The position numbers and the translations under genes are program-made. The notes below the pieces were generated by a model. That model searched no databases and was not told the DNA's origin. It saw only the letters and a list, made by a program, of their open reading frames with translations. Below, piece after piece: positions 52,186-59,330 of a stretch of 59,330 bases of DNA. How positions within the stretch are numbered: the stretch's first letter is position 1; each line of letters starts with the position of its first letter. This DNA is from Desertibaculum subflavum (GTDB taxonomy: Bacteria; Pseudomonadota; Alphaproteobacteria; Ferrovibrionales; Ferrovibrionaceae): assembly GCA_003576705.1 (NCBI GenBank), contig QOZS01000036.1, positions 1 to 59,330 of the forward strand, written 5' to 3'.

Positions 52186-54444
52186 ATGCTGCATCGAAGA
52201 CTTGATCTGAAGATCACGCCACCACGCGTCTTCGGCGTCGCCCGCGGGGTGGCGCTTTTCGTTTGGGATCAGTCGCACGCGCTCGGCACCGAGCGCGGCC
52301 AGGTGCGGATCGGCGGCGAGCCGCTGCCGGCGCCGGTCGCGCGCGCCGTGTTGCCGACCCGATGGAACCTCGACCGCTCGGTGCTGGCGGCGCGCTGGCC
52401 GCTGGCCACCGAAGATCGCCGGATCGAGATCGCGAATGCGGATGGCGAAGTGCTCGGCGCCGCCGAGCTGCCGATGGCGGCCGAGATCGAGGATTTCGCG
52501 ATCGAGCCTCTGGTGGCGGGTTTGTCTCCGGAAGGCCGGCTTCGCCTGGCGCGCTTCCTGCTCGACACCTGCCGCGTGAGCTTCGGCATCGGATCGGATG
52601 CGGGCTATGCCGCGGCGATGGGCGCGCTGGTCACGACGCTGAGCACCAGCCCCGGCCCGCTGCATGCGCGGCTCCGCCTGCCCGGCGGGGCGCTGCTCTG
52701 CGCGACCGGCCTGCCGGCGGCGGCGGGCCGCATCCTCAGCGCGCTCGCCATCGGCGACCGGCGCGTAGTCGAGCTGCCGGTGAAGCCGGAAACGGATGCG
52801 GGACGCGCGCGGCAGGGGCGGATGCCGCTGCATCTGGTGATGCCGCGCCTGCCCGGCGCCTCGCTCCGTCTCGCACTGATCGCCGAAGGCGGGCTGCTGA
52901 TCCGCCAGCTGTCGGGCGACGCGGCGGTGTCGCCGGACATGCCGACATGGCTCGCCGGCAAGCCGGCCGAAGCCGAGCGCGCGGTCGCCGTCCGCTATCT
53001 GCAGGATCGCCGCGCCGCCGGCGACGCGGCGGCGGGCGCGCTCGCCGCGGAGATCGGCCTGTTCGCGCCGGCGCCTGCCATCGCGGTGACCGATCCCGCG
53101 CTGCCGGTCGGCGCCGAGATCGATCTCGCCATCGACGACACCAGCGGACATGCCTTCCTCGCCGGCTGGATACGGGATCCGCTGGGGCTGGTCGAACGCA
53201 TCGATGCCGGCGTCGCCGCCGTCGTGCATACGATGCCGCGGCCCGATCTGGCCGACCGGTTGAGGCTGCGGGCGGGCGCCGATATCCGGTCGCTGCAGGG
53301 CTTCGTGATGCGCCTCGGCGCCAGCGCGCAGCTCGCCGAGCTCGCGCTGCAGCTGCGCTCCGGCACGCGGCTCCGCCTGCGGCCCGAGATGCGCGCCCTC
53401 GGCCCTTCGGCGGCACGCGACGCGGTGCTGGGCGCGCTGCCGGCCGATTTCGCTGCCGATCATGTACTCGCCGACACCGTGCTGCCGGCGGCGCAGGCGC
53501 TCAACGCGGCCCATCTGGCCCGGCGGGCGGCGCCGGAGGTCATCGATCTCGGCCCGCGTCTGGCAGCGCCGGTGGCGTCGATCGTGGTGCCGCTCTACCG
53601 CAATCTCGATTTCCTGCCGTTCCAGATCGCCGCCTTCGCGCTCGACGGCGGGCTCGGCGATGCCGAGCTGGTCTATGTGCTGGATTCGCCGGAACAGCGT
53701 GCCGAGGCAGAGATCGCCCTCCGGCATCTTGCCGCGAACTATGCCCGCCCGATCCGCCTCGTCGTGCAATCCGGCAATTTCGGCTACGCGGCCGCCAACA
53801 ATGCCGGCGCGGCCGTGGCCCGGGGCGAGGTGCTGGCGCTGCTCAACTCCGACGTCGTGCCGAAGCGGCCGGGCTGGCTGGCGGCGCTGAGCGAGCCCCT
53901 GGGCAGAGCCGGAATCGGCGCCACCGGCGCCCGGTTGCTGTTCGACGACGGCTCGCTGCAGCATGCCGGACTCTATTTCGCCGCCGACGACCGCGGCGCC
54001 TGGCGCAACCGCCACTTCTTCAAGGGGCTGCCGCGCGATTTCGCGCCGGCTGCCGAAGCCCGCCTGGTGCCCGCCCTGACCGGCGCCTGCCTGGTGATGC
54101 GGCGCGCGGCGTACGAGCGGCTCGGCGGCTTCGACGAAGGCTATCTGGTCGGCGATTACGAGGATTCCGATCTCTGCCTCCGCCTCGCCGCGGAGGGGCT
54201 CGGCTGCTGGTACGAGCCGCGCGCCACCTTGCTGCATCTCGAGCGCCAGTCGGTGCCGCTGCACGGCGCCCATGCCCGCGGGCTCGCCTCCGAATGCAAC
54301 AGGCTGCTGCATGCCGCGCGCTGGCAGGCGGCGATGGAGGCGGCGATGCGCCGCTTCGCGGCCGGCTCGGCGCCCGCCGGAACGATTGCGGCCGAGGCCG
54401 CGCCGGAGCAAGCCAGCCGCGCTCGACGCAAGGGCCGCAAATGA
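52186..54444 (+). CDS. Large two-part glycosyltransferase, GT2 C-terminus
   Basis: This is a 752-residue protein. The N-terminal 310 residues are not recognised. A GWIRDP-type module (about 320-358: AFLAGWIRDPLGLV, then RPDLAD) precedes a complete GT2 domain (about 463-690) with VASIVVPLYRNLDFLPFQI, Asp500 in LVYVLDSPEQ, NSD at 554-556 (ALLNSDVVP), TGACLVMRR and GDYEDSDLCLRL. It should be an active sugar transferase, soluble or peripheral. The stop overlaps the start of the GT4 gene (ATGA). It is a paralogue of the protein at 55773 and forms, with the following GT4 gene, the first copy of a duplicated module. Confidence 0.87.
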   Translation: MLHRRLDLKITPPRVFGVARGVALFVWDQSHALGTERGQVRIGGEPLPAPVARAVLPTRWNLDRSVLAARWPLATEDRRIEIANADGEVLGAAELPMAAEIEDFAIEPLVAGLSPEGRLRLARFLLDTCRVSFGIGSDAGYAAAMGALVTTLSTSPGPLHARLRLPGGALLCATGLPAAAGRILSALAIGDRRVVELPVKPETDAGRARQGRMPLHLVMPRLPGASLRLALIAEGGLLIRQLSGDAAVSPDMPTWLAGKPAEAERAVAVRYLQDRRAAGDAAAGALAAEIGLFAPAPAIAVTDPALPVGAEIDLAIDDTSGHAFLAGWIRDPLGLVERIDAGVAAVVHTMPRPDLADRLRLRAGADIRSLQGFVMRLGASAQLAELALQLRSGTRLRLRPEMRALGPSAARDAVLGALPADFAADHVLADTVLPAAQALNAAHLARRAAPEVIDLGPRLAAPVASIVVPLYRNLDFLPFQIAAFALDGGLGDAELVYVLDSPEQRAEAEIALRHLAANYARPIRLVVQSGNFGYAAANNAGAAVARGEVLALLNSDVVPKRPGWLAALSEPLGRAGIGATGARLLFDDGSLQHAGLYFAADDRGAWRNRHFFKGLPRDFAPAAEARLVPALTGACLVMRRAAYERLGGFDEGYLVGDYEDSDLCLRLAAEGLGCWYEPRATLLHLERQSVPLHGAHARGLASECNRLLHAARWQAAMEAAMRRFAAGSAPAGTIAAEAAPEQASRARRKGRK

Positions 54445-55709
54445 TGAGCCGTATGCCACGCATCCTCTTTCTCGCCCATGGTCACCCGCATCTGCATGCC
54501 GGCGGCACTGAGATTCTGGCGCACGATCTGTTCCGGGCGGTGAAGGCGGAGGGCGCGGAGGCGCTGTTCGTCGCCGCGGTGAATGCCGGCGAGCGCGAGC
54601 GCAAGAACGGCACCGAGTTCCAGACCATCGGCGGCGCGCCCGACGAGGTGCTGCTGTGGAGCGAGGATTTCGACGCCTTCAACCTGATGCGGCGCGATGG
54701 CCTGGCGATCGGGCCGGATCTGCGCGAACTGCTCATCGCCTTCCAGCCGGATGTCGTGCACCTGCATCACCTGCTCGGCATCGGCGTCGAGACGCTGTTC
54801 CTGCTGCGCCGGCTGCTGCCGCAGGCGAAGCTGGTCATGACCCTGCACGACTACGTGCCGATCTGCGCCAATGACGGCCTGATGGTGAAGCGCGGCTCGG
54901 GCGAGCTTTGCGGGCGCGCCTCCGCCGATGCCTGCCACGGCTGCTTCCCGGAGATCCACCAGAGCAAGTTCGTCCTGCGCCGCGGCCATCTGCTGCGCCA
55001 CCTCGAACTGGTCGACGCCTTCGTCACGCCGAGCCGCTTCGCCCGCGACCGCTTCGCGGCTTTCGGCATCCCGCCGGCGCGGATCGAGCACATCCCGAAT
55101 GCGCGCCCCCCGGTGCAGGTGGCCGAGGCGGCCCCGCGGAGCGCGCGCAACCGCTTCGGCCTGTTCGGCAACCTTGCGCCGCACAAGGGCGTCCGGGTCG
55201 CCATCGCCGCGGCACAGCAGCTGGCGCGCGAAGGCGGCGTGGAATTCGAGCTGCAGCTGCACGGGTCGCTGCGCCATCAGGCCGCCGAGTTTCGCGATGA
55301 GGTGATGCAGGCGGTGGCGGCGGGCGAGGGGCGCATCACCTGGGCCGGCGGCTATGAGCCGGATGAGCTCGCCGCCCGCATGGCCGGCATCGACTGGGTG
55401 CTGGCACCGTCCACATGGTGGGAGAATGCGCCGCTCGTCGTGCTGGAAGCCTTCGCCCATGGGCGGCCGCCTATTGTTTCCGGCATAGGTGGATTGGCTG
55501 AGCAGGTGCGGCATGGGGTGGATGGTTTGCATCTGAGGCCCAATGACCCGGCCGCTCTTGCGAAGCTTCTGCGCGAGGCTGCAACGGATACCATCCTCTG
55601 GGATCGTCTTTGCGCGGGAAGGCCAGAACTGCCGTCGTTGCGCGAAATCGCCCGGCGCCATTTGGCGCTGTATGGCGGGCTCGGAGAGGCCGGCCGCGCT
55701 GCCGCTTAA
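54441..55709 (+). CDS. GT4-family glycosyltransferase
   Basis: This is a 422-residue GT-B enzyme. The N-terminal lobe starts RILFLAHGHPHLHAGGTEIL; DVVHLHHLLGIG and TLHDYVPIC (about 132-140) follow. A cysteine cluster C-x7-C-x2-C-FP (about 155-167) may bind zinc. The C-terminal lobe has FGNLAPHKG, APSTWWENAPLVVLEAFAHG with the E-x7-E-like donor site, and GGLAEQVRHG. It overlaps the GT2-type gene (ATGA) and is paralogous to the GT4 at 57974, sharing the cysteine cluster. Retaining transfer from a nucleotide sugar is expected. The N-terminal Met is the first of MMSRM; either Met can start. Confidence 0.92.
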   Translation: MMSRMPRILFLAHGHPHLHAGGTEILAHDLFRAVKAEGAEALFVAAVNAGERERKNGTEFQTIGGAPDEVLLWSEDFDAFNLMRRDGLAIGPDLRELLIAFQPDVVHLHHLLGIGVETLFLLRRLLPQAKLVMTLHDYVPICANDGLMVKRGSGELCGRASADACHGCFPEIHQSKFVLRRGHLLRHLELVDAFVTPSRFARDRFAAFGIPPARIEHIPNARPPVQVAEAAPRSARNRFGLFGNLAPHKGVRVAIAAAQQLAREGGVEFELQLHGSLRHQAAEFRDEVMQAVAAGEGRITWAGGYEPDELAARMAGIDWVLAPSTWWENAPLVVLEAFAHGRPPIVSGIGGLAEQVRHGVDGLHLRPNDPAALAKLLREAATDTILWDRLCAGRPELPSLREIARRHLALYGGLGEAGRAAA

Positions 55710-55772
55710 GCGCGCATTAACCAGATGGCAAGCCGACCGCCATAGCGTCGGCAGCATTGATTTGGGGCCGAA

Positions 55773-57977
55773 ATGAACGCGTCTTCGCCCGGCGATCGCT
55801 TTGATCTGGCAGTGCTTCTCGACGAGCAGACGCTGGTCCTACTGGGCCGGTGCGCGGCTGCCTTGCCGGCGCGCGCGCGGGTCCGGTTCGCGGAGGGCAC
55901 GAGCGAGGGCGCCTTCCGGGCGCTGTCCTGGGTCGGCGAGGACGGTGCCGGCGCGGCGCTCGCGGTGATCCGCGCCGACGGATTGGCGTTGGTGCGCCCT
56001 GCCGATCTCACCCTGGTGGACGAAGAAGGTGCCGCCCGTCCCTTGCCGGCGGTCGGCCGGGTGGAGCTTGGCCCGTCGACGGTTCTCCGCACCTTGGTCG
56101 CGACCGCGCCGGGCGCGCTCGCGGCCGCATTCGATTTCCTGCTCGGGGCGCTGCTCGATGCCGAGCTGGGCGCGCCCAGCGCCCGCACGCGCCGCTTCCT
56201 GCATGCCTTCCTGCGGGAGATCTCCGAACAGGGCGGCTTCGTCGAAATCTTCGGACGGCCGGAATGCGGCGGTCTCTTTGTCCAGGGCTGGTCGATCCAT
56301 CTGGCCGCCGGCGCGGCCGAGCTCTGGATCGAGACCGACGATATGGATCGCTTCCCCGGCGTGATCGGCCATTTCGCCCGTCCCGACCTGCTGGACCAGG
56401 CGCACGGCATGGTCGGCTTCATGCTGTCGGTGCGCGACATCGATCCTGCGGCGGTGAAGCGCATCTACTTCCGGTCGACGACCGGCTACCACCACCTCAC
56501 CATCGTCGATCATCCGACCCGGTTCGAGGGCGCCGATGCGACGCGCCATGTGGCGGAGATGCTGCCGCGCATCGAAGCGCCGGTCGACATCCGCCGCTCG
56601 TTCAAGCGGATCTGCCGGCCGCGCTTCGAGGGCCAGGAGACGGTTTCAACCCTGCACCGGCCGGTGCGGGCGGCGCTCGACTGCGCGATCCGGGCCGAGG
56701 GCGCCGGCATCTTCGTCACCGGCTGGATGCTGGATCCCGCGCGGCAGGTCAGCCGCGTCCTGCTCAAGAGCACGGGCGGCGTCTACGAGCGGATCGACAC
56801 CATCTGGTCGCGCTTGCCGCGGCCCGACGTGTCGCACGGCTTCGAGGCGGATTCGATGATCGGCCCCAAGCTGCGGGTCGGTGATCACGGGCACGGCTTC
56901 GTCGTCTTCGTACCCCAGGAGATGCGGGGAACGCGGGATGACGAGCGCTTCTATGTGGAGATCGTGATCGAGGACGAGGAGGCCGGATTCCTGCCGCTGG
57001 CCTGGACGCAGCCGGCCGCCACGACGGTGATCCGTGACATGATTGCCGGGCTCGAACTCGATGATCCGGCAGCCGAAACCATGATCGTGCGGCACCTGGC
57101 GCCGGTCATGGCGGGTGGTGCCGCGTCGCCTGCGGCCGCGGACCCGCCGGCCGCGACGGTCGAGTTCGGTGCGCTACGCGAAGCGCGTGTTTCGATCGTG
57201 CTGCCGGCGCCCTCGCTCGGCGGCGATCTGGAAGTGAGCCTCGCGCGTCTGGCCGGCGATCCCGACATGGCGCGCGCCGAGATCCTGGTGGTGGCGCCGC
57301 AGGCCGGTGCCGAACGCGCCATCGGCCGGTTCCGCCGCATGGTCGAATTCTTCCGCCTGGGCGGGCGCCTGCTGCTCACCGCCGAGGCGCTCGGCCGGCA
57401 CGAAGCGCTCGACCTCGGCGCCCGCCAGGCCGTGGCCGAGCATGTCCTGTTCCTCGGCCTGAACGTACTGCCGAAGGAAGCCGGCTGGATCCGCCGCCTC
57501 GGCCGCGAGCTGGCCAGCGCCGACCGCGCCGCCGCCGTCAGCCCGACCCTGATCTACGAGGATCTGTCGATCCGCTATGCCGGCCGCGAGCCGGTGATCG
57601 GCGATCGCGACGACGGCTTGCAGAGCGCGGCGCGCTTCCAGGGCTATTCGCGGCACTGGCTGGAGCGTCAGGGCACCTCGGCGGTCGGCGGCATCACCAG
57701 CGAATGCTGCCTGATGCCGCGCCGGCTGTTCCTCAATGTCGGCGGCTTCGGCCGCGACCTCGTCGGGCCGGCCTTCAAGGACGACGACCTGTCGCTGCGC
57801 CTGCGCGCCGCCGGCGCGCAATGCCTGTGGGTGCCGGGCGTCGAGCTCTATGCGCTCGACGACGAGCCGGCCGATCTGGCCAACGACAAGTGGACGCGCG
57901 CCTGCCGGCTGGTGGATCAGGGCCGCTTCGGCCGCAAATGGCGGCAAGCCAATGTGGAAGAGGGGGCTCGCCAGTGA
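55773..57977 (+). CDS. Large GT2-like protein with lost catalytic acidic residues
   Basis: This is a 734-residue paralogue of the protein at 52186. It has two GW-type modules (about 168-206: LFVQGWSIHL, then FARPDLLD; and about 313-355: FVTGWMLDP, then RPDVSHG) and a GT2-like C-terminus (about 472-700). Positions that bind nucleotide and metal in active GT2 enzymes are changed: the first Asp region reads ILVVAPQAG and the NSD position reads LGLNVLP. The late FKDDDLSLRLR segment is kept. It is probably a pseudo-glycosyltransferase or scaffold. It overlaps the next GT4 gene (GTGA). Confidence 0.82.
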   Translation: MNASSPGDRFDLAVLLDEQTLVLLGRCAAALPARARVRFAEGTSEGAFRALSWVGEDGAGAALAVIRADGLALVRPADLTLVDEEGAARPLPAVGRVELGPSTVLRTLVATAPGALAAAFDFLLGALLDAELGAPSARTRRFLHAFLREISEQGGFVEIFGRPECGGLFVQGWSIHLAAGAAELWIETDDMDRFPGVIGHFARPDLLDQAHGMVGFMLSVRDIDPAAVKRIYFRSTTGYHHLTIVDHPTRFEGADATRHVAEMLPRIEAPVDIRRSFKRICRPRFEGQETVSTLHRPVRAALDCAIRAEGAGIFVTGWMLDPARQVSRVLLKSTGGVYERIDTIWSRLPRPDVSHGFEADSMIGPKLRVGDHGHGFVVFVPQEMRGTRDDERFYVEIVIEDEEAGFLPLAWTQPAATTVIRDMIAGLELDDPAAETMIVRHLAPVMAGGAASPAAADPPAATVEFGALREARVSIVLPAPSLGGDLEVSLARLAGDPDMARAEILVVAPQAGAERAIGRFRRMVEFFRLGGRLLLTAEALGRHEALDLGARQAVAEHVLFLGLNVLPKEAGWIRRLGRELASADRAAAVSPTLIYEDLSIRYAGREPVIGDRDDGLQSAARFQGYSRHWLERQGTSAVGGITSECCLMPRRLFLNVGGFGRDLVGPAFKDDDLSLRLRAAGAQCLWVPGVELYALDDEPADLANDKWTRACRLVDQGRFGRKWRQANVEEGARQ

Positions 57978-59330
57978 CCGCCGACCCGAAGCGCGTTCTC
58001 GTCCTCTCGCACGGCCATCCGTCGGTCTCGATCGGCGGCGCCGAGGTCGCCTCCTACAACCTGTTCCGCGGCTTGAGCGAGATTCCGGGCTGCGACAGCC
58101 ACTATCTCGCCCGCGTCGGCCCGCCGATCGCGCCGCATCGCGACACGCCGTTCCTCAGCCTGCGCCAAAAGGAACGCGAGACGCTGTTCTACGCCAACGA
58201 CTACGACTATTTCCGGCTGTCGAACCGCGACCTCGCCACGCTCGACAGCGCCTTTGCCCGCTTCCTGCGCGACGTGAAGCCGGATTTGGTGCACTTCCAC
58301 CACTTCCTCGGCTTCGGCGTCGAGGCGATCTTCGCCGTCCGCAAGGCGCTGCCGAACGTGCCCGTCGTGGTGACGCTCCACGAGTATCTGGCGATCTGCA
58401 ACCACCACGGCCAGATGGTGAAGACGCGCCGCCAGCAGCTCTGCTCCAAGGCCTCGCCGGCCGATTGCTCGATGTGCTTCCCGGATATCGCGCCGGCGCA
58501 ATTCATGCGTCGCGAGATGTTCATCAAATCGTTCTTTGATCAGGTCGATTGCTTCGTGTCGCCGAGCCACTTCCTGATCGACCGCTTCGTCGACTGGGGC
58601 ATCCCGCCCAGGCGCATGCGCATGTTGGAGAACGGCCTCGACCTGCACGAAATCGCGCCGGCCCGGACGCTGCCCAAGCGCGGCGGCCGCCGCAACCGCT
58701 TCGCCTATTTCGGCCAGCTGAACGAGTTCAAGGGCGTGCGCGTGCTGATCGATGCGGTCGGCCGCGTGCCGCAGGAAGTCTGGGGCGAGGACAGCGTGCT
58801 CAACATCTTCGGCGGCAATCTGGAGCTGCAGCCGGAGGCGTTCCAGGCGGAGCTGAAGCGCCTGATCGGCCAGGCCGGCCGCCGGGTGCGCTTCCATGGC
58901 GCCTATCGCGGCGCTGAGCTGCCCACCCTGATGCGTGAGATCGACTGGGTCGTCGTGCCGTCGACCTGGTGGGAGAACTCGCCCATCGTCATCCAGGAAG
59001 CCTTCGCGCATGGCCGGCCGCTGATCTGCAGCGATATCGGCGGCATGGCCGAGAAGGTGCGCCACGAGATCGACGGCCTGCATTTCCGCGCCGGCAGCGC
59101 CGAGAGCCTGGTCGACCGGCTGATCGAGGCGATCCGCTCGCCGGATCTCTGGGAGCAGCTGCGCGCCGGGGCGCCGCGGCCGCTCACCTATCGCGAGATG
59201 GCGCAGCAGCACTGGGATCTCTATCAATCGCTCTGGCGCGCCCGCGCCGGCGAATCGGCGCAGCCCGCGCCGGCCGCGTCACCGCGCGCGGGACGTGCGG
59301 CGCGCCGGGCCGGTGCCGCGACCGCCGCCG
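57974..59330 (+). CDS. GT4-family glycosyltransferase (runs off the window)
   Basis: The start codon GTG overlaps the preceding stop (GTGA), and the frame stays open to the right edge for 452 codons, so the end is missing. The protein begins RVLVLSHGHPSVSIGGAEVA and has DLVHFHHFLGFGVEAI, TLHEYLAIC, a C-x7-C-x2-C-FP cluster (about 157-169), FGQLNEFKG and PSTWWENSPIVIQEAFAHG. It is a clear paralogue of the GT4 at 54441. The visible C-terminus becomes Ala/Arg-rich and may be near the end. It forms the second copy of the GT2-type/GT4 module. Confidence 0.9.
   Translation, partial: MTADPKRVLVLSHGHPSVSIGGAEVASYNLFRGLSEIPGCDSHYLARVGPPIAPHRDTPFLSLRQKERETLFYANDYDYFRLSNRDLATLDSAFARFLRDVKPDLVHFHHFLGFGVEAIFAVRKALPNVPVVVTLHEYLAICNHHGQMVKTRRQQLCSKASPADCSMCFPDIAPAQFMRREMFIKSFFDQVDCFVSPSHFLIDRFVDWGIPPRRMRMLENGLDLHEIAPARTLPKRGGRRNRFAYFGQLNEFKGVRVLIDAVGRVPQEVWGEDSVLNIFGGNLELQPEAFQAELKRLIGQAGRRVRFHGAYRGAELPTLMREIDWVVVPSTWWENSPIVIQEAFAHGRPLICSDIGGMAEKVRHEIDGLHFRAGSAESLVDRLIEAIRSPDLWEQLRAGAPRPLTYREMAQQHWDLYQSLWRARAGESAQPAPAASPRAGRAARRAGAATAA

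Overview
The window is a GC-rich (about 70 % G+C by eye) chromosomal segment whose gene types and order fit an alphaproteobacterium, most likely of the Rhodospirillales/Azospirillales kind. Pointers to that group are a eukaryote-like NADP isocitrate dehydrogenase close to alaS, a DUF1674/SdhAF4-type protein beside htpX, a cytochrome c' paired with cytochrome b561, and a TctCBA tripartite tricarboxylate transporter. A species cannot be named from the sequence. No tRNA, rRNA, CRISPR array or insertion sequence was seen.

Positions 1-26000 are mostly housekeeping and catabolic genes: the tail of an unknown gene, alaS, a dienelactone hydrolase divergent from an MFS exporter, an SRPBCC protein, icd, a LysR regulator divergent from a hydratase/acyl-CoA dehydrogenase pair, a LOG-family enzyme, cytochrome c' with b561, a second MFS carrier, htpX with the SdhAF4-like gene, a Rieske oxygenase, a SnoaL-like protein, a TauD-type dioxygenase divergent from an IclR regulator, an orphan Phd-type antitoxin followed by a truncated PIN toxin, an acyl-CoA ligase, a glutathione transferase, tctCBA and a phasin-like protein. 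Three gene ends in this half carry copies of one dispersed palindromic element of about 120 bp.

Positions 26100-59330 form an accessory cell-surface and secreted-protein region, interrupted only by recG. It opens with a coupled GT2/GT39-like pair. Next comes a 1506-residue RTX protein on the minus strand, with an enzyme-like domain set between calcium-binding repeats. After recG follow a NeuB/NeuC-type nonulosonate pair, a polysaccharide deacetylase, a MaoC-SDR fusion (opposite strand), a surface-carbohydrate protein, a GNAT-like protein, a stand-alone acyl carrier protein, an FkbH-type enzyme and a glycosyltransferase. Then come a PglK/MsbA-like ABC exporter, a CDP-alcohol phosphotransferase with an extra N-terminal domain and a metallo-beta-lactamase-fold protein. 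The window ends with a second RTX protein that is almost a pure repeat array, and a duplicated two-gene module of a large GT2-type protein followed by a GT4 enzyme.

Taken together, the second half probably makes an acyl-decorated, nonulosonate-containing surface glycan and secretes two RTX proteins, one of which may act on such a glycan. This is inference from gene content. No type I secretion system, CMP-nonulosonate synthetase or Wzx/Wzy genes lie inside the window. Regulatory sites readable from the sequence include a LysR box, an IclR-type 17-bp palindrome, several strong stem-loop terminators and one orphan plus-strand terminator that suggests a small RNA near 49.8 kb.
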